Shown here: positions 1 to 9,252 of the stretch, piece by piece
Layout of the letters: each line of letters starts with the position of its first letter
How positions within the stretch are numbered: position 1 is the stretch's first letter
Origin: Calditrichaceae bacterium
GTDB taxonomy: Bacteria; Calditrichota; Calditrichia; RBG-13-44-9; J075
Direction of reading: 5' to 3'
Assembly (NCBI GenBank): GCA_013360445.1
Contig: JABWBP010000013.1
Coordinates: 1 to 56,103 of the forward strand
DNA: 56,103 bases
The notes under the pieces: generated by a model
What the model was told of the DNA's origin: nothing
The model's input: only the letters and a program-made list of their open reading frames with translations
Databases searched by the model: none
Position numbers and translations under genes: made by a program

Positions 1-2394
1 GGGCATGATGGTGCTCACCCGCTCATCGGGAAGATTGAAGGTGAGGTATTCCAATACCACGTTGTACCAGTTCAATCCCATTTCTAAGCGGTTGAACTTA
101 CTGAAGGGGTAGGCGGCCAGGAACTCCAGGCCATAATTCCGGTAACGCTGGAAAATATTGCCGAAATTCCGCACCACAAACGAAGAATGATACCCCCCGA
201 TCCCCAGGTTCACGCGCCGTTTAAGGTTGAGATAGAATAAACTGAGGTTGCTGTTTTTGAGATCGGAGACCAGGTTGAGGTTCAAATAAATCTTGTGGTC
301 GCCTAACAGGTCGCTGAAAGCAAATGCGGTGTAGCCGGAAAATCCGAAGAAAATATCATACCCGGCTGTTCCGGCGACGACATCCGGGCTGAATTTCAAC
401 TTATATTTGCGAACTTTGTAGTTCCCTTCGGTATCCTGGTAAGCATTTTCCGCCAACTCGACGGATTTTGGCTCCAAATCTTGCTGTTTTTTCATTTTGT
501 TGCTGGAAAAAACAAAGCGGCTGTAGTCGAGCGGGGCGCTGCCTTCGATTTTCTTCTTTTCCGGCTCCGTTGCTTCCGGCTCCGACTGCCAATTACGGGC
601 ATAAATGGGCAATTCTCCGGCATTCATTTCTTCCCGGAACTGGGTGTTTCGTAATTCCACCGGGGGAAGCTCCAGGGGATTGTTCATCAGGTAAACGTCA
701 AAGCCGCCGCGGTAAAAGGTTGTAAAAACCATGCGATTGGCATTGCGGTCCCAATTGATCTGGAAAATACCGGAGATCACGTTGGAAACCGGGTAATTTT
801 CCCCGGTATCTAATTTATAGAGGTAGAGATTGGAAATCCCGTTCGCATCGGAAACGTAGGCCAGGGTTTTACCGCCCGGCGCAAAGATCGGGTTGGATTC
901 CTGCCAGGGAGTGTCGGTAACGCGCTCGATTTGCCGGGTCTGAGTGTCGAGGAGATAGATATCTCTATTCTCATAATCAAAGCCGGCCATGCGGAAGGTA
1001 TCGGAGGTCTCCGAAGCGTGAAAATAATCTTTTCGATCCGATACGAACGCGATTTTCCGGCTGTCCGGAGACCAGGAAGGCTGGTCGTCGGTGAAGACGT
1101 CATCGGTAAGCCGGGTGATCTCTTGGGATTGCAGATCCAACACAAAGATGTCGCTCTGATGGTTTTTATTGCCGATAAAGGCCACCTTTTTACCGTCCGG
1201 CGACCAGGTAGTGGTGAACACCCCGTCCAGCTCCGATGAATAACGAGTGGTTTTCCCGGATTTGATGTCCACGGTATAAATCGCGTCGCTGGAGCCGCTC
1301 TTGGCGGCAAAAACAATCTTCCGGCCATCGGGGCTGAAGCTCATTCCCGGGCGCAGCCAGTGCAGCTCTTCAAAACTTTCCGAACGCTCTCCTTTTACTA
1401 AGGTTTTCAGCAATTTGCCATCAACGGCGGACATCAGGTAGATGTTCTGGGTTCCCCGGCGGTCGGAAATGAAAGCGATCTTATCCCCGTTGGGAGATAT
1501 GGCCGGGCTGACGTTCAAATAATTGGGAACCTTATCATGGAAGGTCAATTGTTTGGCGATCTCCACCGGTTCTTTGCGGTCCGCCACTTCCGGCCAATAC
1601 TGTTTGCGCAGGTAACGGTGCCAGCGCTGGGTGAATTCTTCGTACCCTACCCCCACGGAGGAGCGGAGAACCCCTTCAAACGCCGCCTTGCCGCGCATTT
1701 TTTGCAGCATCTCGCCGATTTTTTTCCGCCCGTAAGTATTGGCGATATATTTGAATACCGAGGCGCCCCCCTGGTAAACCAGGTAATACTCCAGGGTCGG
1801 CAGACCGGGCATATAGCCGTTCAGCACCGCATCCCGCACGATCATATCGATCTGGGTATTCCAGCCGACCGATTGAAATTCGGCTAAGCCTTCGGCAAAC
1901 CATAGCGGGGCAGGGGTAACTTCCCCCATAATCAGGGACTGGATGGAACCGCCGTACAACATATCATTCATCACCGCATGAACCAGTTCGTGATGAATCA
2001 CGTGCCGGAATTGATCGTAATCGCCCTCGAACGGCACCACGATCCGGTTCTTGTACAACTCCGTAACCCCCCCAATACCCTCTTCCAGGTAGGAAATGAC
2101 CACATTGGTTTGCTGCCAATCATTGTGGGAATTATAAACAATTAAAACGATGCGATCTTTGATAAGGTAGCGAAAATCCCGGCTCAACTGTACGTAGGCG
2201 GTTTCCGCTACTTCGGCGGTAAATTCGGCAAGCTCCTGGCCGCCTTCATAGAAATAGACGTCGAAATGCTTCGATTGCAGGTAACGCCAATTGAAGTTCT
2301 TATAAATGACTTTATTTTTACCAAAAGAATAGGCACTCGGCGCTGCAAATATCAACAACAGGGGAAGAATCCATAAAAACCTGAGCAATTTCAT
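1..2394 (-). CDS. Peptidase MA / TolB-like beta-propeller / outer-membrane barrel protein (3' end beyond the window)
   Basis: The reading frame is open from an ATG at 2394 to the left edge (798 codons, no stop). The start has an AAGGAG site six bases upstream and begins a signal peptide (MKLLRFLWILPLLLIFAAPS). Residues about 35-200 resemble the peptidase MA family, with an HExxH motif at H135, E136 and H139 in the context HHELVHAVMND. Several WD40/PD40-type propeller repeats follow, with SPDGKKIAF-like signatures (about 300-590). The region after about 690 has the alternating aromatic pattern of a membrane beta barrel and is cut by the edge. A full-length paralogue with the same architecture lies at 31718-34912. 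By family knowledge this is a secreted or outer-membrane protein; protease activity is inferred from the motif only. Confidence 0.8.
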   Translation of the reverse strand, partial: MKLLRFLWILPLLLIFAAPSAYSFGKNKVIYKNFNWRYLQSKHFDVYFYEGGQELAEFTAEVAETAYVQLSRDFRYLIKDRIVLIVYNSHNDWQQTNVVISYLEEGIGGVTELYKNRIVVPFEGDYDQFRHVIHHELVHAVMNDMLYGGSIQSLIMGEVTPAPLWFAEGLAEFQSVGWNTQIDMIVRDAVLNGYMPGLPTLEYYLVYQGGASVFKYIANTYGRKKIGEMLQKMRGKAAFEGVLRSSVGVGYEEFTQRWHRYLRKQYWPEVADRKEPVEIAKQLTFHDKVPNYLNVSPAISPNGDKIAFISDRRGTQNIYLMSAVDGKLLKTLVKGERSESFEELHWLRPGMSFSPDGRKIVFAAKSGSSDAIYTVDIKSGKTTRYSSELDGVFTTTWSPDGKKVAFIGNKNHQSDIFVLDLQSQEITRLTDDVFTDDQPSWSPDSRKIAFVSDRKDYFHASETSDTFRMAGFDYENRDIYLLDTQTRQIERVTDTPWQESNPIFAPGGKTLAYVSDANGISNLYLYKLDTGENYPVSNVISGIFQINWDRNANRMVFTTFYRGGFDVYLMNNPLELPPVELRNTQFREEMNAGELPIYARNWQSEPEATEPEKKKIEGSAPLDYSRFVFSSNKMKKQQDLEPKSVELAENAYQDTEGNYKVRKYKLKFSPDVVAGTAGYDIFFGFSGYTAFAFSDLLGDHKIYLNLNLVSDLKNSNLSLFYLNLKRRVNLGIGGYHSSFVVRNFGNIFQRYRNYGLEFLAAYPFSKFNRLEMGLNWYNVVLEYLTFNLPDERVSTIMP

Positions 2395-2542
2395 TCAAAA
2401 CTCCTTAAATGTTCGAATCTCCTCCAATTTCCTCTTAATTAACCGGAAAGTAATTTATAACAAATCACCCCGGATTTCAACTTTTCTATGAAACATGGCC
2501 ATCTTTTTATTATATTTCCGACGATTTTCTTGAGAGAAGACC

Positions 2543-2911
2543 ATGAAAATGAGCAACGCCATCGCCTGCGGGCTTTTGATCACCGCGCTTTTAGCCCCCG
2601 GCAAAGGGGGGTGCGGCGAGGAACCCCGCCAGAGCAGCGCCTGGGATACCCTCATCGCCGAAATCCAGATCATCGAATCCCTGAACCAGCCGGACTCCAC
2701 CAAGAGCCAGTTGATGAGCGAGTTATTCGAACGCCGCCAGGTAAGCCTGGAAGATTACCGCCGGTTCTACGATGATTTTTACCGCCAGCCGTTCGAGGAG
2801 CAGCAGAAATTCGTGGAACGGATCAAAACCCTGGTGCCGCAACTGCTGAATCTAAAACAGGACATGCAAGCAGCGGAAGAGTCCGCCAAAGTTCCTGTCA
2901 AGCGTGAGTAA
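2543..2911 (+). CDS. Small lipoprotein, DUF4296-like
   Basis: A 122-residue protein whose N-terminus is a hydrophobic segment ending in Gly-Gly-Cys at residue 24, so it is probably a lipoprotein. The rest is charged and helical, with a pattern (ERRQVSLEDYRRFYDDFYRQP followed by a helix) that recalls DUF4296, a small lipoprotein family of the Bacteroidetes and relatives. The start at 2543 follows GAGAGAAG; a second ATG two codons later is also possible. It is divergent from the gene ending at 2394 and is followed by 437 bases without a gene. The family match is from memory of the pattern and is tentative; function unknown. Confidence 0.6.
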   Translation: MKMSNAIACGLLITALLAPGKGGCGEEPRQSSAWDTLIAEIQIIESLNQPDSTKSQLMSELFERRQVSLEDYRRFYDDFYRQPFEEQQKFVERIKTLVPQLLNLKQDMQAAEESAKVPVKRE

Positions 2912-3349
2912 GCAAACGGCAGGAGGGGCGCGAGCACAAAGCGGTTTATCATACCACAAACGGTCATAAATTTTGCTCCTTTTCTCCTCTAAGGGAGCCA
3001 GAAAAAAATAATGTACCCAACTGAGCGCACAGAGTTATTGAAACACATTAGCGTTCAGTGGTACAATAAAAAGGGCGAAAGCCCTAATAATACTCCTGCC
3101 CCTGTCGCCTGCTCCTGCCCCTGCTCCTTTTTAAAGTTCTCTCCCCTCCCCCCGATAATAAAGCATAGTCGTAAAAAAAATCGACCGGTAACGCGGAAAA
3201 ACCGGAATTTTGAAATTTATGACGAAAAACACCTGCCGGGGTGCGGGATATATTAATTTTAACCTGAAAAAACGACTACTATTCGGCACCGTGAGTATTC
3301 TTAGCGCAGAATTAACAACCAAATCATCAATAAAAGTAGAGAAGACTCC
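2912..3349. other. Gap without a convincing gene
   Basis: This 438-base stretch holds a small hairpin (AGGGC-GAAA-GCCCT, 3072-3085) and a C-rich low-complexity run built on the unit ctcctgcccctg (about 3093-3127). A frame open over 3011-3256 translates the low-complexity run and has no ribosome binding site, so it is not called. The 3' part presumably carries the promoter of the PAS protein, but no clear promoter is recognisable. Confidence 0.5.
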
Positions 3350-6229
3350 ATGCTTCAGTGGTTTCGCAAACAGCCTGTAAATTCCACTGCCAGCGGCAAC
3401 GGCGGGGATTTACACATCGCTTTGATCAGGAAATTGATCGATTTCCTGGCCAATCAAATTTCTTCCCCCAAGCGGGCAACCTCGATATTATCACAAATTG
3501 CGCGCTTTAAAGAACTGCCCCCCACCTACCAGGAAAAGGAATTGCCTTCGCTATATCTGAAAATTGAGAACTTCCTGGTGAATGAAGATCCGATGCAAAA
3601 ATTCACCAAATCCCTGCTGCGCAAAACCCTGGCCTACCGCTACGAGCCGTTGATGGAATTGGAAAATTTTCGGCTGATCTTCGAGGAAGACCCCATTCAG
3701 GAATTCCTCTTGAGCCAGGCCTTTCTCAAAACGTTGATGCTAAAGTGCGGGAATACCATTGCCAATGCGGATGAGAAGTTCCATACTTCCATGAGCGAGT
3801 GGATTTTCCACATCCCGGAAGTCTCCCACCTGAAACTTCCTTTTGATTTGAAAGAACCGCTCCCGGAAGCGCCCCGGGAGTGGATCCAGCTCCTGGCGAA
3901 AATTTCCCAGAAAATTTACAATTACCTGGAACACCTGACCGGCACGGAAGAGGCGGCTTCCCTGTTTGAAAAGAGCTACCGGGAAATAGCCGAAACCTAC
4001 CGTCCCCTGGAAACTTTTTACGTGGTGGTGCAGCTTCTGCCCAACAACTTGTTAGATGAGAATAAAATCGGCTTGCTCAGCGGGGAGCAAATCCGCAATG
4101 TTTTTCTCAATAAAGTTGCCCATCTCCAGAAAATCAACGAAGAGCTTTCCCGCAAAAACGGGGAGCTGCGAGAAACTCAAAATGAGTTGATGATTGCCCA
4201 GGATACCGCCCTGGAGTCGGTAAAATTGCTCCATTCCGTGTTGGATACCGTGGGAGAAGGGATTGTGACGGCAGATTCCACCGGAAAAATCATCTTAGTA
4301 AACGAACGCATTCAGCGCATGTTCGGGTACAAGGAGGAGGAGTTGGTGGGAAAGAATATCGAAGTGCTGATGCCGGAAAAATACCGCGAGCAGCACCACA
4401 AGGGCATGAAGCGTTATCTGAAAACCCGGGAATCGCGGGCGTTAGGAGAGCGGTTAGTATTGGAGGGGTTGAAAAAGGAGCAGGACGTTTTTCCGCTGGA
4501 GATTCAAATCACCGAAACCCAGATCGGGGAGCAAATTTATTTTACCGCGGCAATGAGCGACATTTCCGAAGACCTGAAAAGCGAATCGGAACTGAAGAAG
4601 ACCTACCTGGACCTGCGGCTCTCCGAGCAGCGCTATCGCAGCTTAATGGAAACCCTGCCGGACATCGTTTTTACACTCTCACTGGATGGTATTTTTACCT
4701 CTCTGAATCCGGCATTTGAAAAAGTTACCGGCTGGCCCAGAGAAGAGTGGTTAGGCAAGCCGTTCACACAATTGGTGCACCCTGAAGACTCCATGCCGGC
4801 CCTGAAAATTTTCCAGAAGGTACTCCAGGGCTCGCCCGCCTCGCTCCCGCACGTTCGCATCCGCCAGAACTCCGGCCAATTCGCCGAAGGGCAATTTTCC
4901 CTCACTCCGCAAATGCAAAATGATAAGATGATCGGCGCTTTGGGGGTGGCCCGCGGCAAAAGCCCGGAAATAGACTCTTCCGAAGCCCTGCAACAAGCCG
5001 AGGACCGCTACCTGAAGCTGGTGGAGGCTTTTCCGAATCCTATGGGCATTTGGGTGGACGATAAATTGGCCTTTGTGAACCAGGCTGCCTTGCAGTTGTT
5101 CGGCGCTCCTGGCGACGAAGCGCTATTGGACCACCCCCTCGACGGGTTTATTAGCGCCGCAGGGCGTGAGACGATCCGGGAATGGTTGGAAAACATTGCG
5201 CCGGCGAACGGTAAGCCGGTTTCCCGGCAGGAGAAATTACTGCGCCTGGACGGCGAAGAAATCGAGGCCGAAATTACCGCCCTCCCGGTGGTTTTTCACG
5301 GCAAGGAAGCCATTCAACTGATTTTTCAAAAATCCGAGCCGGCCCCTCGACCGGTTCAAAACATCGTAGAAAACGACGCCCACTTCCAGGCCTTGTTCCA
5401 CAACATTCCCGATGCGGTCCTGCTGACCGACCTGGAAAACCAGGTGATCGAAGCGAACCCGGCTGCCGGGAAGTTGTACCATACCAAACCGGAAGAACTC
5501 ATCGGGCATAACTTCCTGAAACGGGTTCCTATCAACCTGCGGGAAGCGATCAACCAGAATATTTACATGCTCACCCACGGCCGGGGCGACCATTGCGAGA
5601 GCGTCCATGTTCGGATGGATGAAAGCCAATTCCCGGTAAAGATGTGGGCGCACCGGATCGAATTCCGCAACGAACCGGCGGTGTTGTTAGTGGTGCGGGA
5701 TATCTCCGACCGGAAACAACAGGATTATGACCGAGAAATTCTGAACCATCAACTGCTGGAATTCCAAAAGAGAGCGGAAACGCTTCAGGCCGAACTAGTC
5801 GAACTGAAACAGCAGGGGGAGGGCCGGGAGAACCTGGATCTTCAACTGTCGGAATTCCAAAAGAGAGCGGAAACCCTTGAAGCCGAATTGCTGGAAGCGC
5901 AGCAGAAGGTAAGCGCCCTGGAAGTGGAGTTGCAAAATGTGCAGGAGAATTCCGAGGACAGCAGCTCGCTCATCCAGGAGCTGAGAACCCGGCACCAGGT
6001 GGCGCAGGCGCGGTTGCAAAACGCCCAGTTGAAAATGAAGAAGTTAGGCCGGATGATCCCGGTATGCGGTTCCTGCAAAAAAATCCGCGACGATGATGGT
6101 TTCTGGCGAGAATTGAGCGAATTTGTCGGCAGCCCGGCTAATGCAGAACTGCTTACCGGTGTTTGCCCCGAATGCGAGGCGGCGGTAACGCTGCATACCT
6201 CCGAAAAAGCAAACAACGGGATAAAATAA
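3350..6229 (+). CDS. Multi-PAS sensor protein with C-terminal zinc-finger-like motif and no catalytic output
   Basis: A 959-residue cytoplasmic protein without transmembrane segments. An unrecognised helical N-terminal region (1-285) is followed by four PAS-type domains at about 288-405, 426-540, 551-660 and 675-790. The first has the typical GIVTADSTGKIILVNE core and a PAC-like end. A coiled coil (about 795-895) contains an internal duplication: the DNA at 5758-5781 recurs at 5851-5874, 93 bases (31 codons) later. The C-terminus carries C906xxC909-KKIRDDDGFW and C939PEC942, the Cys-rich motif often seen at the ends of PAS proteins in environmental bacteria. No histidine kinase, GGDEF, EAL or HTH domain is present, so output is probably through protein contacts. 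The gene is monocistronic. Confidence 0.85.
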   Translation: MLQWFRKQPVNSTASGNGGDLHIALIRKLIDFLANQISSPKRATSILSQIARFKELPPTYQEKELPSLYLKIENFLVNEDPMQKFTKSLLRKTLAYRYEPLMELENFRLIFEEDPIQEFLLSQAFLKTLMLKCGNTIANADEKFHTSMSEWIFHIPEVSHLKLPFDLKEPLPEAPREWIQLLAKISQKIYNYLEHLTGTEEAASLFEKSYREIAETYRPLETFYVVVQLLPNNLLDENKIGLLSGEQIRNVFLNKVAHLQKINEELSRKNGELRETQNELMIAQDTALESVKLLHSVLDTVGEGIVTADSTGKIILVNERIQRMFGYKEEELVGKNIEVLMPEKYREQHHKGMKRYLKTRESRALGERLVLEGLKKEQDVFPLEIQITETQIGEQIYFTAAMSDISEDLKSESELKKTYLDLRLSEQRYRSLMETLPDIVFTLSLDGIFTSLNPAFEKVTGWPREEWLGKPFTQLVHPEDSMPALKIFQKVLQGSPASLPHVRIRQNSGQFAEGQFSLTPQMQNDKMIGALGVARGKSPEIDSSEALQQAEDRYLKLVEAFPNPMGIWVDDKLAFVNQAALQLFGAPGDEALLDHPLDGFISAAGRETIREWLENIAPANGKPVSRQEKLLRLDGEEIEAEITALPVVFHGKEAIQLIFQKSEPAPRPVQNIVENDAHFQALFHNIPDAVLLTDLENQVIEANPAAGKLYHTKPEELIGHNFLKRVPINLREAINQNIYMLTHGRGDHCESVHVRMDESQFPVKMWAHRIEFRNEPAVLLVVRDISDRKQQDYDREILNHQLLEFQKRAETLQAELVELKQQGEGRENLDLQLSEFQKRAETLEAELLEAQQKVSALEVELQNVQENSEDSSSLIQELRTRHQVAQARLQNAQLKMKKLGRMIPVCGSCKKIRDDDGFWRELSEFVGSPANAELLTGVCPECEAAVTLHTSEKANNGIK

Positions 6230-6236
6230 TTGGGGG

Positions 6237-6379
6237 AATGGAGGGTTGGATTGGTGGATTAATGAAATACCGGGGGAAGATTGCTCCGCGGGAAACGCTT
6301 TAAAAAAATCACTACTCCACTCATCCATCACTCCATTCATCCATTAATCCCTTGCTCCCCAACCCCTCTCCAAAATCTC
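6237..6379. repeat. Imperfect palindrome between convergent genes
   Basis: Arms of degenerate short repeats (tggaggg-ttggattggtggattaatg at 6239-6264; cattaatccc...ccaacccctctcc at about 6341-6371) can pair across about 75 bases. It lies between the stops of two converging genes, where a bidirectional terminator would be expected, although there is no clean U-tract. Confidence 0.55.
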
Positions 6380-6382
6380 CCA

Positions 6383-7945
6383 TTAATCACCGGGCAGCTC
6401 CTCGAATCGCATCCTGTAAAACGACCGCCACTCCCCGGCCGGGTAAATTTCAAACCCGGTCAGGCGGCGATCCATCGCCGCGATGATGGTCTCGTGCCAC
6501 AGGTCGATGTAGGGCAAATCTTCCCGGGCAATCTCCTGAATGCGCCAGTAATACTGTCTGCGCTGCCCCGGGTCGAGGGTGCGCCTGGCCAAATCGATCA
6601 ACCGGTCCATCTCCGGGTTGCGGTATCCCACCCGGTTTTTTTGGGTTGCAATACTGCGAGAATGGTAAAAATTTTCGTAAATCGCCGGTTCGTAAATCCC
6701 CACGCTGGTCAGGGAATACAGATCGAAGCGCCCGCTGCGCACGTCTTCAAAGAAAGTCGCCCACTCGTGGCTCTGCACCTTCACGTCGATGCCCACCTCT
6801 TTTAAATATTGCTGCACCACCTGGGCTTTCTGGCGGCTGATCAGGTTAGAGGTGCATTTGTACCCCAGGGAAAAGCGCGGCAGCGGTCCATCGCCGTCGG
6901 GATCGGGGAAACCGGCTTCCTCTAACATCTTTCGCGCCAAAGCCGGGTCATAAGGGTAGGGTTTGATATTGGAATTGCAAGCCCAGTTTTTTTCATTCAA
7001 CAGGGATCCGGCCTGGCGGTGAACCCCGGAGAGCAGGCTGGCGATCATCCCCTCCACGTCTAAGGCGTGGGCAATCGCCCGGCGAACCTCGCGCTTTTTC
7101 AAATACGGATTTTCCAGGTTGAGCGCCAGGTACACGTAGTTCGACCCCTCCCCTTTCAGCACCTTCAGGCGGCGGTTCTTCTCCAAATTGGGCAGGTAGG
7201 ATTCGGAGATATTTCCCACGATCAAATCCACCTCCCCGTTTTCCAGGGCTAAAATGCGGGTGGTGGCTTCGGGGAGGATTTTCAGCACGATTTTGTTGAG
7301 CCGCGGGGTTCCTTTCCAGTAGTCGCGGTTGGCTTCCAACTCGATGAAGGCGTTTTGATCCCAGCGCAGGAATTTGAAAGGGCCGCTGCCCAGGGGAGTT
7401 TTATGCAGATCGATTTTGCCCTCCCGGGCGGCTTTTTCGGAGACGATCCCCACTACTAAATCGGATAGAAACGGGGCGCGGGGGGCTTTCAAGTCGAATT
7501 TCACCGTGAAGGAGTCCAATACGCTGATCTGTTTGATGATTTCTAAAGTGCTGCGGAGGGGCGCGTTCAAAGCCGGGTCGAGGATGCTGTTGAAGGTGTA
7601 GGCCACGTCGTAAGCGGTGAGCGGGCTGCCGTCGTGGAAGCGGGCGTTTCTGCGCAGGGTGAAAATGTATTCGGCGTCGGAGGGATTCTCCAATTTTTCC
7701 GCGAGGTCCAATTCCGGCAGGCCGGTGGAATCCATGCGCACTAAAAAATCATAGGTTAATTCGATCACCCGGAAAGAGACCGCGTCCGACTGGGTGCGGG
7801 GATCCAGGTTGGTGGGGTTATCGTAGAGCGCAACGCGAAGCTCCTGGTTCTTGATGTGCTCTTCGGAGGGGCTGCCGCAGCCGCCCAGGAAAGACAAAAG
7901 GGCTGCCAGGCCGGTAAAAAAAATTCGTTGTAAAATAATTTTCAT
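6383..7945 (-). CDS. ABC transporter substrate-binding lipoprotein, family 5 (peptide/oligopeptide type)
   Basis: A 520-residue solute-binding protein. The signal peptide ends in a lipobox (LGG then Cys23), so the protein is probably lipid-anchored. The mature part has the SBP_bac_5 (DppA/OppA) pattern: ALYDNPTNLDPR near the start, ARFHDGSPLTAYDVAYTF, a KTPLGSGPFKF segment and a C-terminal YIDLWHE region. The family binds di/oligopeptides, nickel or other ligands for an ABC importer; the ligand cannot be read here and no permease or ATPase genes are adjacent. Its ATG overlaps the stop of the upstream small gene (TCAT at 7942-7945), suggesting translational coupling. Confidence 0.9.
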   Translation of the reverse strand: MKIILQRIFFTGLAALLSFLGGCGSPSEEHIKNQELRVALYDNPTNLDPRTQSDAVSFRVIELTYDFLVRMDSTGLPELDLAEKLENPSDAEYIFTLRRNARFHDGSPLTAYDVAYTFNSILDPALNAPLRSTLEIIKQISVLDSFTVKFDLKAPRAPFLSDLVVGIVSEKAAREGKIDLHKTPLGSGPFKFLRWDQNAFIELEANRDYWKGTPRLNKIVLKILPEATTRILALENGEVDLIVGNISESYLPNLEKNRRLKVLKGEGSNYVYLALNLENPYLKKREVRRAIAHALDVEGMIASLLSGVHRQAGSLLNEKNWACNSNIKPYPYDPALARKMLEEAGFPDPDGDGPLPRFSLGYKCTSNLISRQKAQVVQQYLKEVGIDVKVQSHEWATFFEDVRSGRFDLYSLTSVGIYEPAIYENFYHSRSIATQKNRVGYRNPEMDRLIDLARRTLDPGQRRQYYWRIQEIAREDLPYIDLWHETIIAAMDRRLTGFEIYPAGEWRSFYRMRFEELPGD

Positions 7946-8133
7946 GTTTGCTGAGGATGAGTACAGTTTGCTGTTTCTTTGGAGGGTGGGCGGGAAAACG
8001 ATACCACTTTTCTTCCGCTCTGTTTTTGCTGTTCCTGGTAATATTTTACAATTGCCCGCAAATCGAAATTGAATTTTGCCGCATGTTCCTGTCGTATTCT
8101 ATGAATCTCTTCAATGATCGGGTCTCGCCACAT
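7942..8133 (-). CDS. Small conserved protein (MWRDPIIEEI family), function unknown
   Basis: A 63-residue protein starting MWRDPIIEEIHRIRQEHA, a pattern recognisable from many short hypothetical proteins of cyanobacteria and other phyla. The start at 8133 has an AGGAG site nine bases upstream; the longer frame from 8157 has none and runs up against the preceding stop. The stop TGA overlaps the ATG of the peptide-binding lipoprotein gene as ATGA. These small proteins have been suspected of being antitoxin-like, but nothing here supports a function. Confidence 0.75.
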   Translation of the reverse strand: MWRDPIIEEIHRIRQEHAAKFNFDLRAIVKYYQEQQKQSGRKVVSFSRPPSKETANCTHPQQT

Positions 8134-8160
8134 AATATTATTCTCCTGGGTCTTCATCCC

Positions 8161-8484
8161 CTACCTCTGCTCCTCCACCACCCGCAACACCCGCCAGTGC
8201 TGGGAGCCGGGAACGATCAAGGGAGCGATGGCATCGGAGTATTGCTTCAATAGCGGGTGAGAGAGGCTCTGTAGCGCCGCCTCGAAATCGGCTAAGCTCT
8301 CGAAGATGTAAGCATCTACAATATGCGAGGGCGAGACGCCCAGGTGCCCGACCTGCAGCCGGTGCGAGCGCACTCGCCTGAATTCGGTGTGCGCGAACTT
8401 GGCCAGGTTCCAGGCTTTCAAAATCTCCAGCGCCTCGGCCTGCCGGCCAAAGGGGATGTCAATATGCCACTCACACACGAACAT
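8161..8484 (-). CDS. Hypothetical protein with a probable ferredoxin-like (dimeric alpha/beta barrel) fold
   Basis: A 107-residue soluble protein (begins MFVCEWHIDIPFGRQ). The beta-alpha-beta pattern, with an early strand, a helix (RQAEALEILKAW), and VDAYIFESLADFEAAL near the middle, resembles small A/B-barrel proteins such as NIPSNAP or stress-responsive barrel families. No catalytic residues are evident. It lies in a run of short minus-strand genes (7942-9235) with short spacing, which may be co-transcribed. Function unknown. Confidence 0.7.
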   Translation of the reverse strand: MFVCEWHIDIPFGRQAEALEILKAWNLAKFAHTEFRRVRSHRLQVGHLGVSPSHIVDAYIFESLADFEAALQSLSHPLLKQYSDAIAPLIVPGSQHWRVLRVVEEQR

Positions 8485-8499
8485 CAGTGATTCTCCTGA

Positions 8500-8730
8500 T
8501 CATTGCTCGCCGGCTCCGGGCTTGTTCTGCGAATCCGGGTTGAGGCGGGGATTGAGGCACACCACCGGGGCGGCGGCGCTAAGGGGGTTGAGATATTCGA
8601 GCAGCCGCGCCCTCAGCGTTTCCGGCTCGCCCTTTACCGGCAACCCTAAAATCTCGCAGGCGCGGCGAAGCTGCTCCGGGGAGGTTTTGGCGTCCGCCAC
8701 GAACCTGACGGCGTCTGTTTTGGTTGGCAT
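8500..8730 (-). CDS. Small SAP-like protein
   Basis: A 76-residue protein starting MPTKTDAVRFVADAKTSPEQL. The start at 8730 has AAGGAG seven bases upstream; the longer frame from 8751 would begin inside a hairpin repeat and is rejected. The pattern LRRACEILGLPVKGEPETLRARLLEYL resembles a SAP motif (helix-extended loop-helix, often nucleic-acid binding). The tail is Pro/Asn-rich. It ends 15 bases upstream of the next gene. The domain match is inferred from pattern only. Confidence 0.65.
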   Translation of the reverse strand: MPTKTDAVRFVADAKTSPEQLRRACEILGLPVKGEPETLRARLLEYLNPLSAAAPVVCLNPRLNPDSQNKPGAGEQ

Positions 8731-8743
8731 TGAATATCTCCTT

Positions 8744-8768
8744 GGGTGCAAAATAAATTTTGCACTCC
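8744..8768. repeat. Palindromic hairpin element, GTGCAAAAT type (copy 1)
   Basis: GTGCAAAAT-AA-ATTTTGCAC is a perfect 9-base-pair stem, with its right flank reaching the stop codon of the acetyltransferase gene. A near-identical hairpin occurs at 10524-10547. It probably lies in the transcript between the acetyltransferase and SAP-like genes. Confidence 0.8.
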
Positions 8769-9235
8769 TATTTTAGCCATTTGGTCAATAAATAACGGTC
8801 ATGGTCTTCAAACCCGGCGCCGCGGTAAAACGCCCGGGCGCTCAAGTTGGAGCGCTCTACCTCCAAATGCAGCGCCCGCACGCCCAGCGAACGACAGGCT
8901 TCCTCCGCAAATTTCAGCGCCGTTTTGCCAATTCCCTGGCCGCGGTAATCCTCGCGGATGAAGATTTCGTCGATAAAGGCGTCCCGCCCGTGGTACTCCA
9001 GGCTGTATCCCAGGGCCAACACCAGGTATCCCACCGACTCGGCTTCATGCTCGATGAGCCACACCAGCCCCAAATCGGGGCTTTCAAGGAGATTTGCCAG
9101 CGCGGCGCGGGCCTGCGGCTCGTTCCAGGGAATCCGGTCATGGTGGTAAAGCTGCGCCATGAAGGCGAGCAGGGTTTCAACGTCGCCTTTATGCGCCTGG
9201 CGAAAGCTGGGTTCTACGGAAAATTGTTTTTTCAT
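8768..9235 (-). CDS. GNAT family N-acetyltransferase
   Basis: A 155-residue GNAT protein. Motif A, which binds the acetyl-CoA pyrophosphate, is visible as REDYRGQGIGKTALKFAEE (about 94-112), followed by LHLEVERSNLSARAFYRGAGF, the typical motif B with the conserved Asn and Ala-Tyr region. The substrate cannot be predicted. It lies downstream of aspartate kinase on the same strand with a perfect palindrome between them. No strong ribosome binding site is seen before the ATG at 9235. Confidence 0.9.
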   Translation of the reverse strand: MKKQFSVEPSFRQAHKGDVETLLAFMAQLYHHDRIPWNEPQARAALANLLESPDLGLVWLIEHEAESVGYLVLALGYSLEYHGRDAFIDEIFIREDYRGQGIGKTALKFAEEACRSLGVRALHLEVERSNLSARAFYRGAGFEDHDRYLLTKWLK

Positions 9236-9252
9236 AGCATTTTGGGGGATAA

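Noticed and set aside
3011-3256. 81-codon open frame in the gap before the PAS gene
   Set aside because: It translates a C-rich low-complexity run, has no ribosome binding site and no recognisable pattern.
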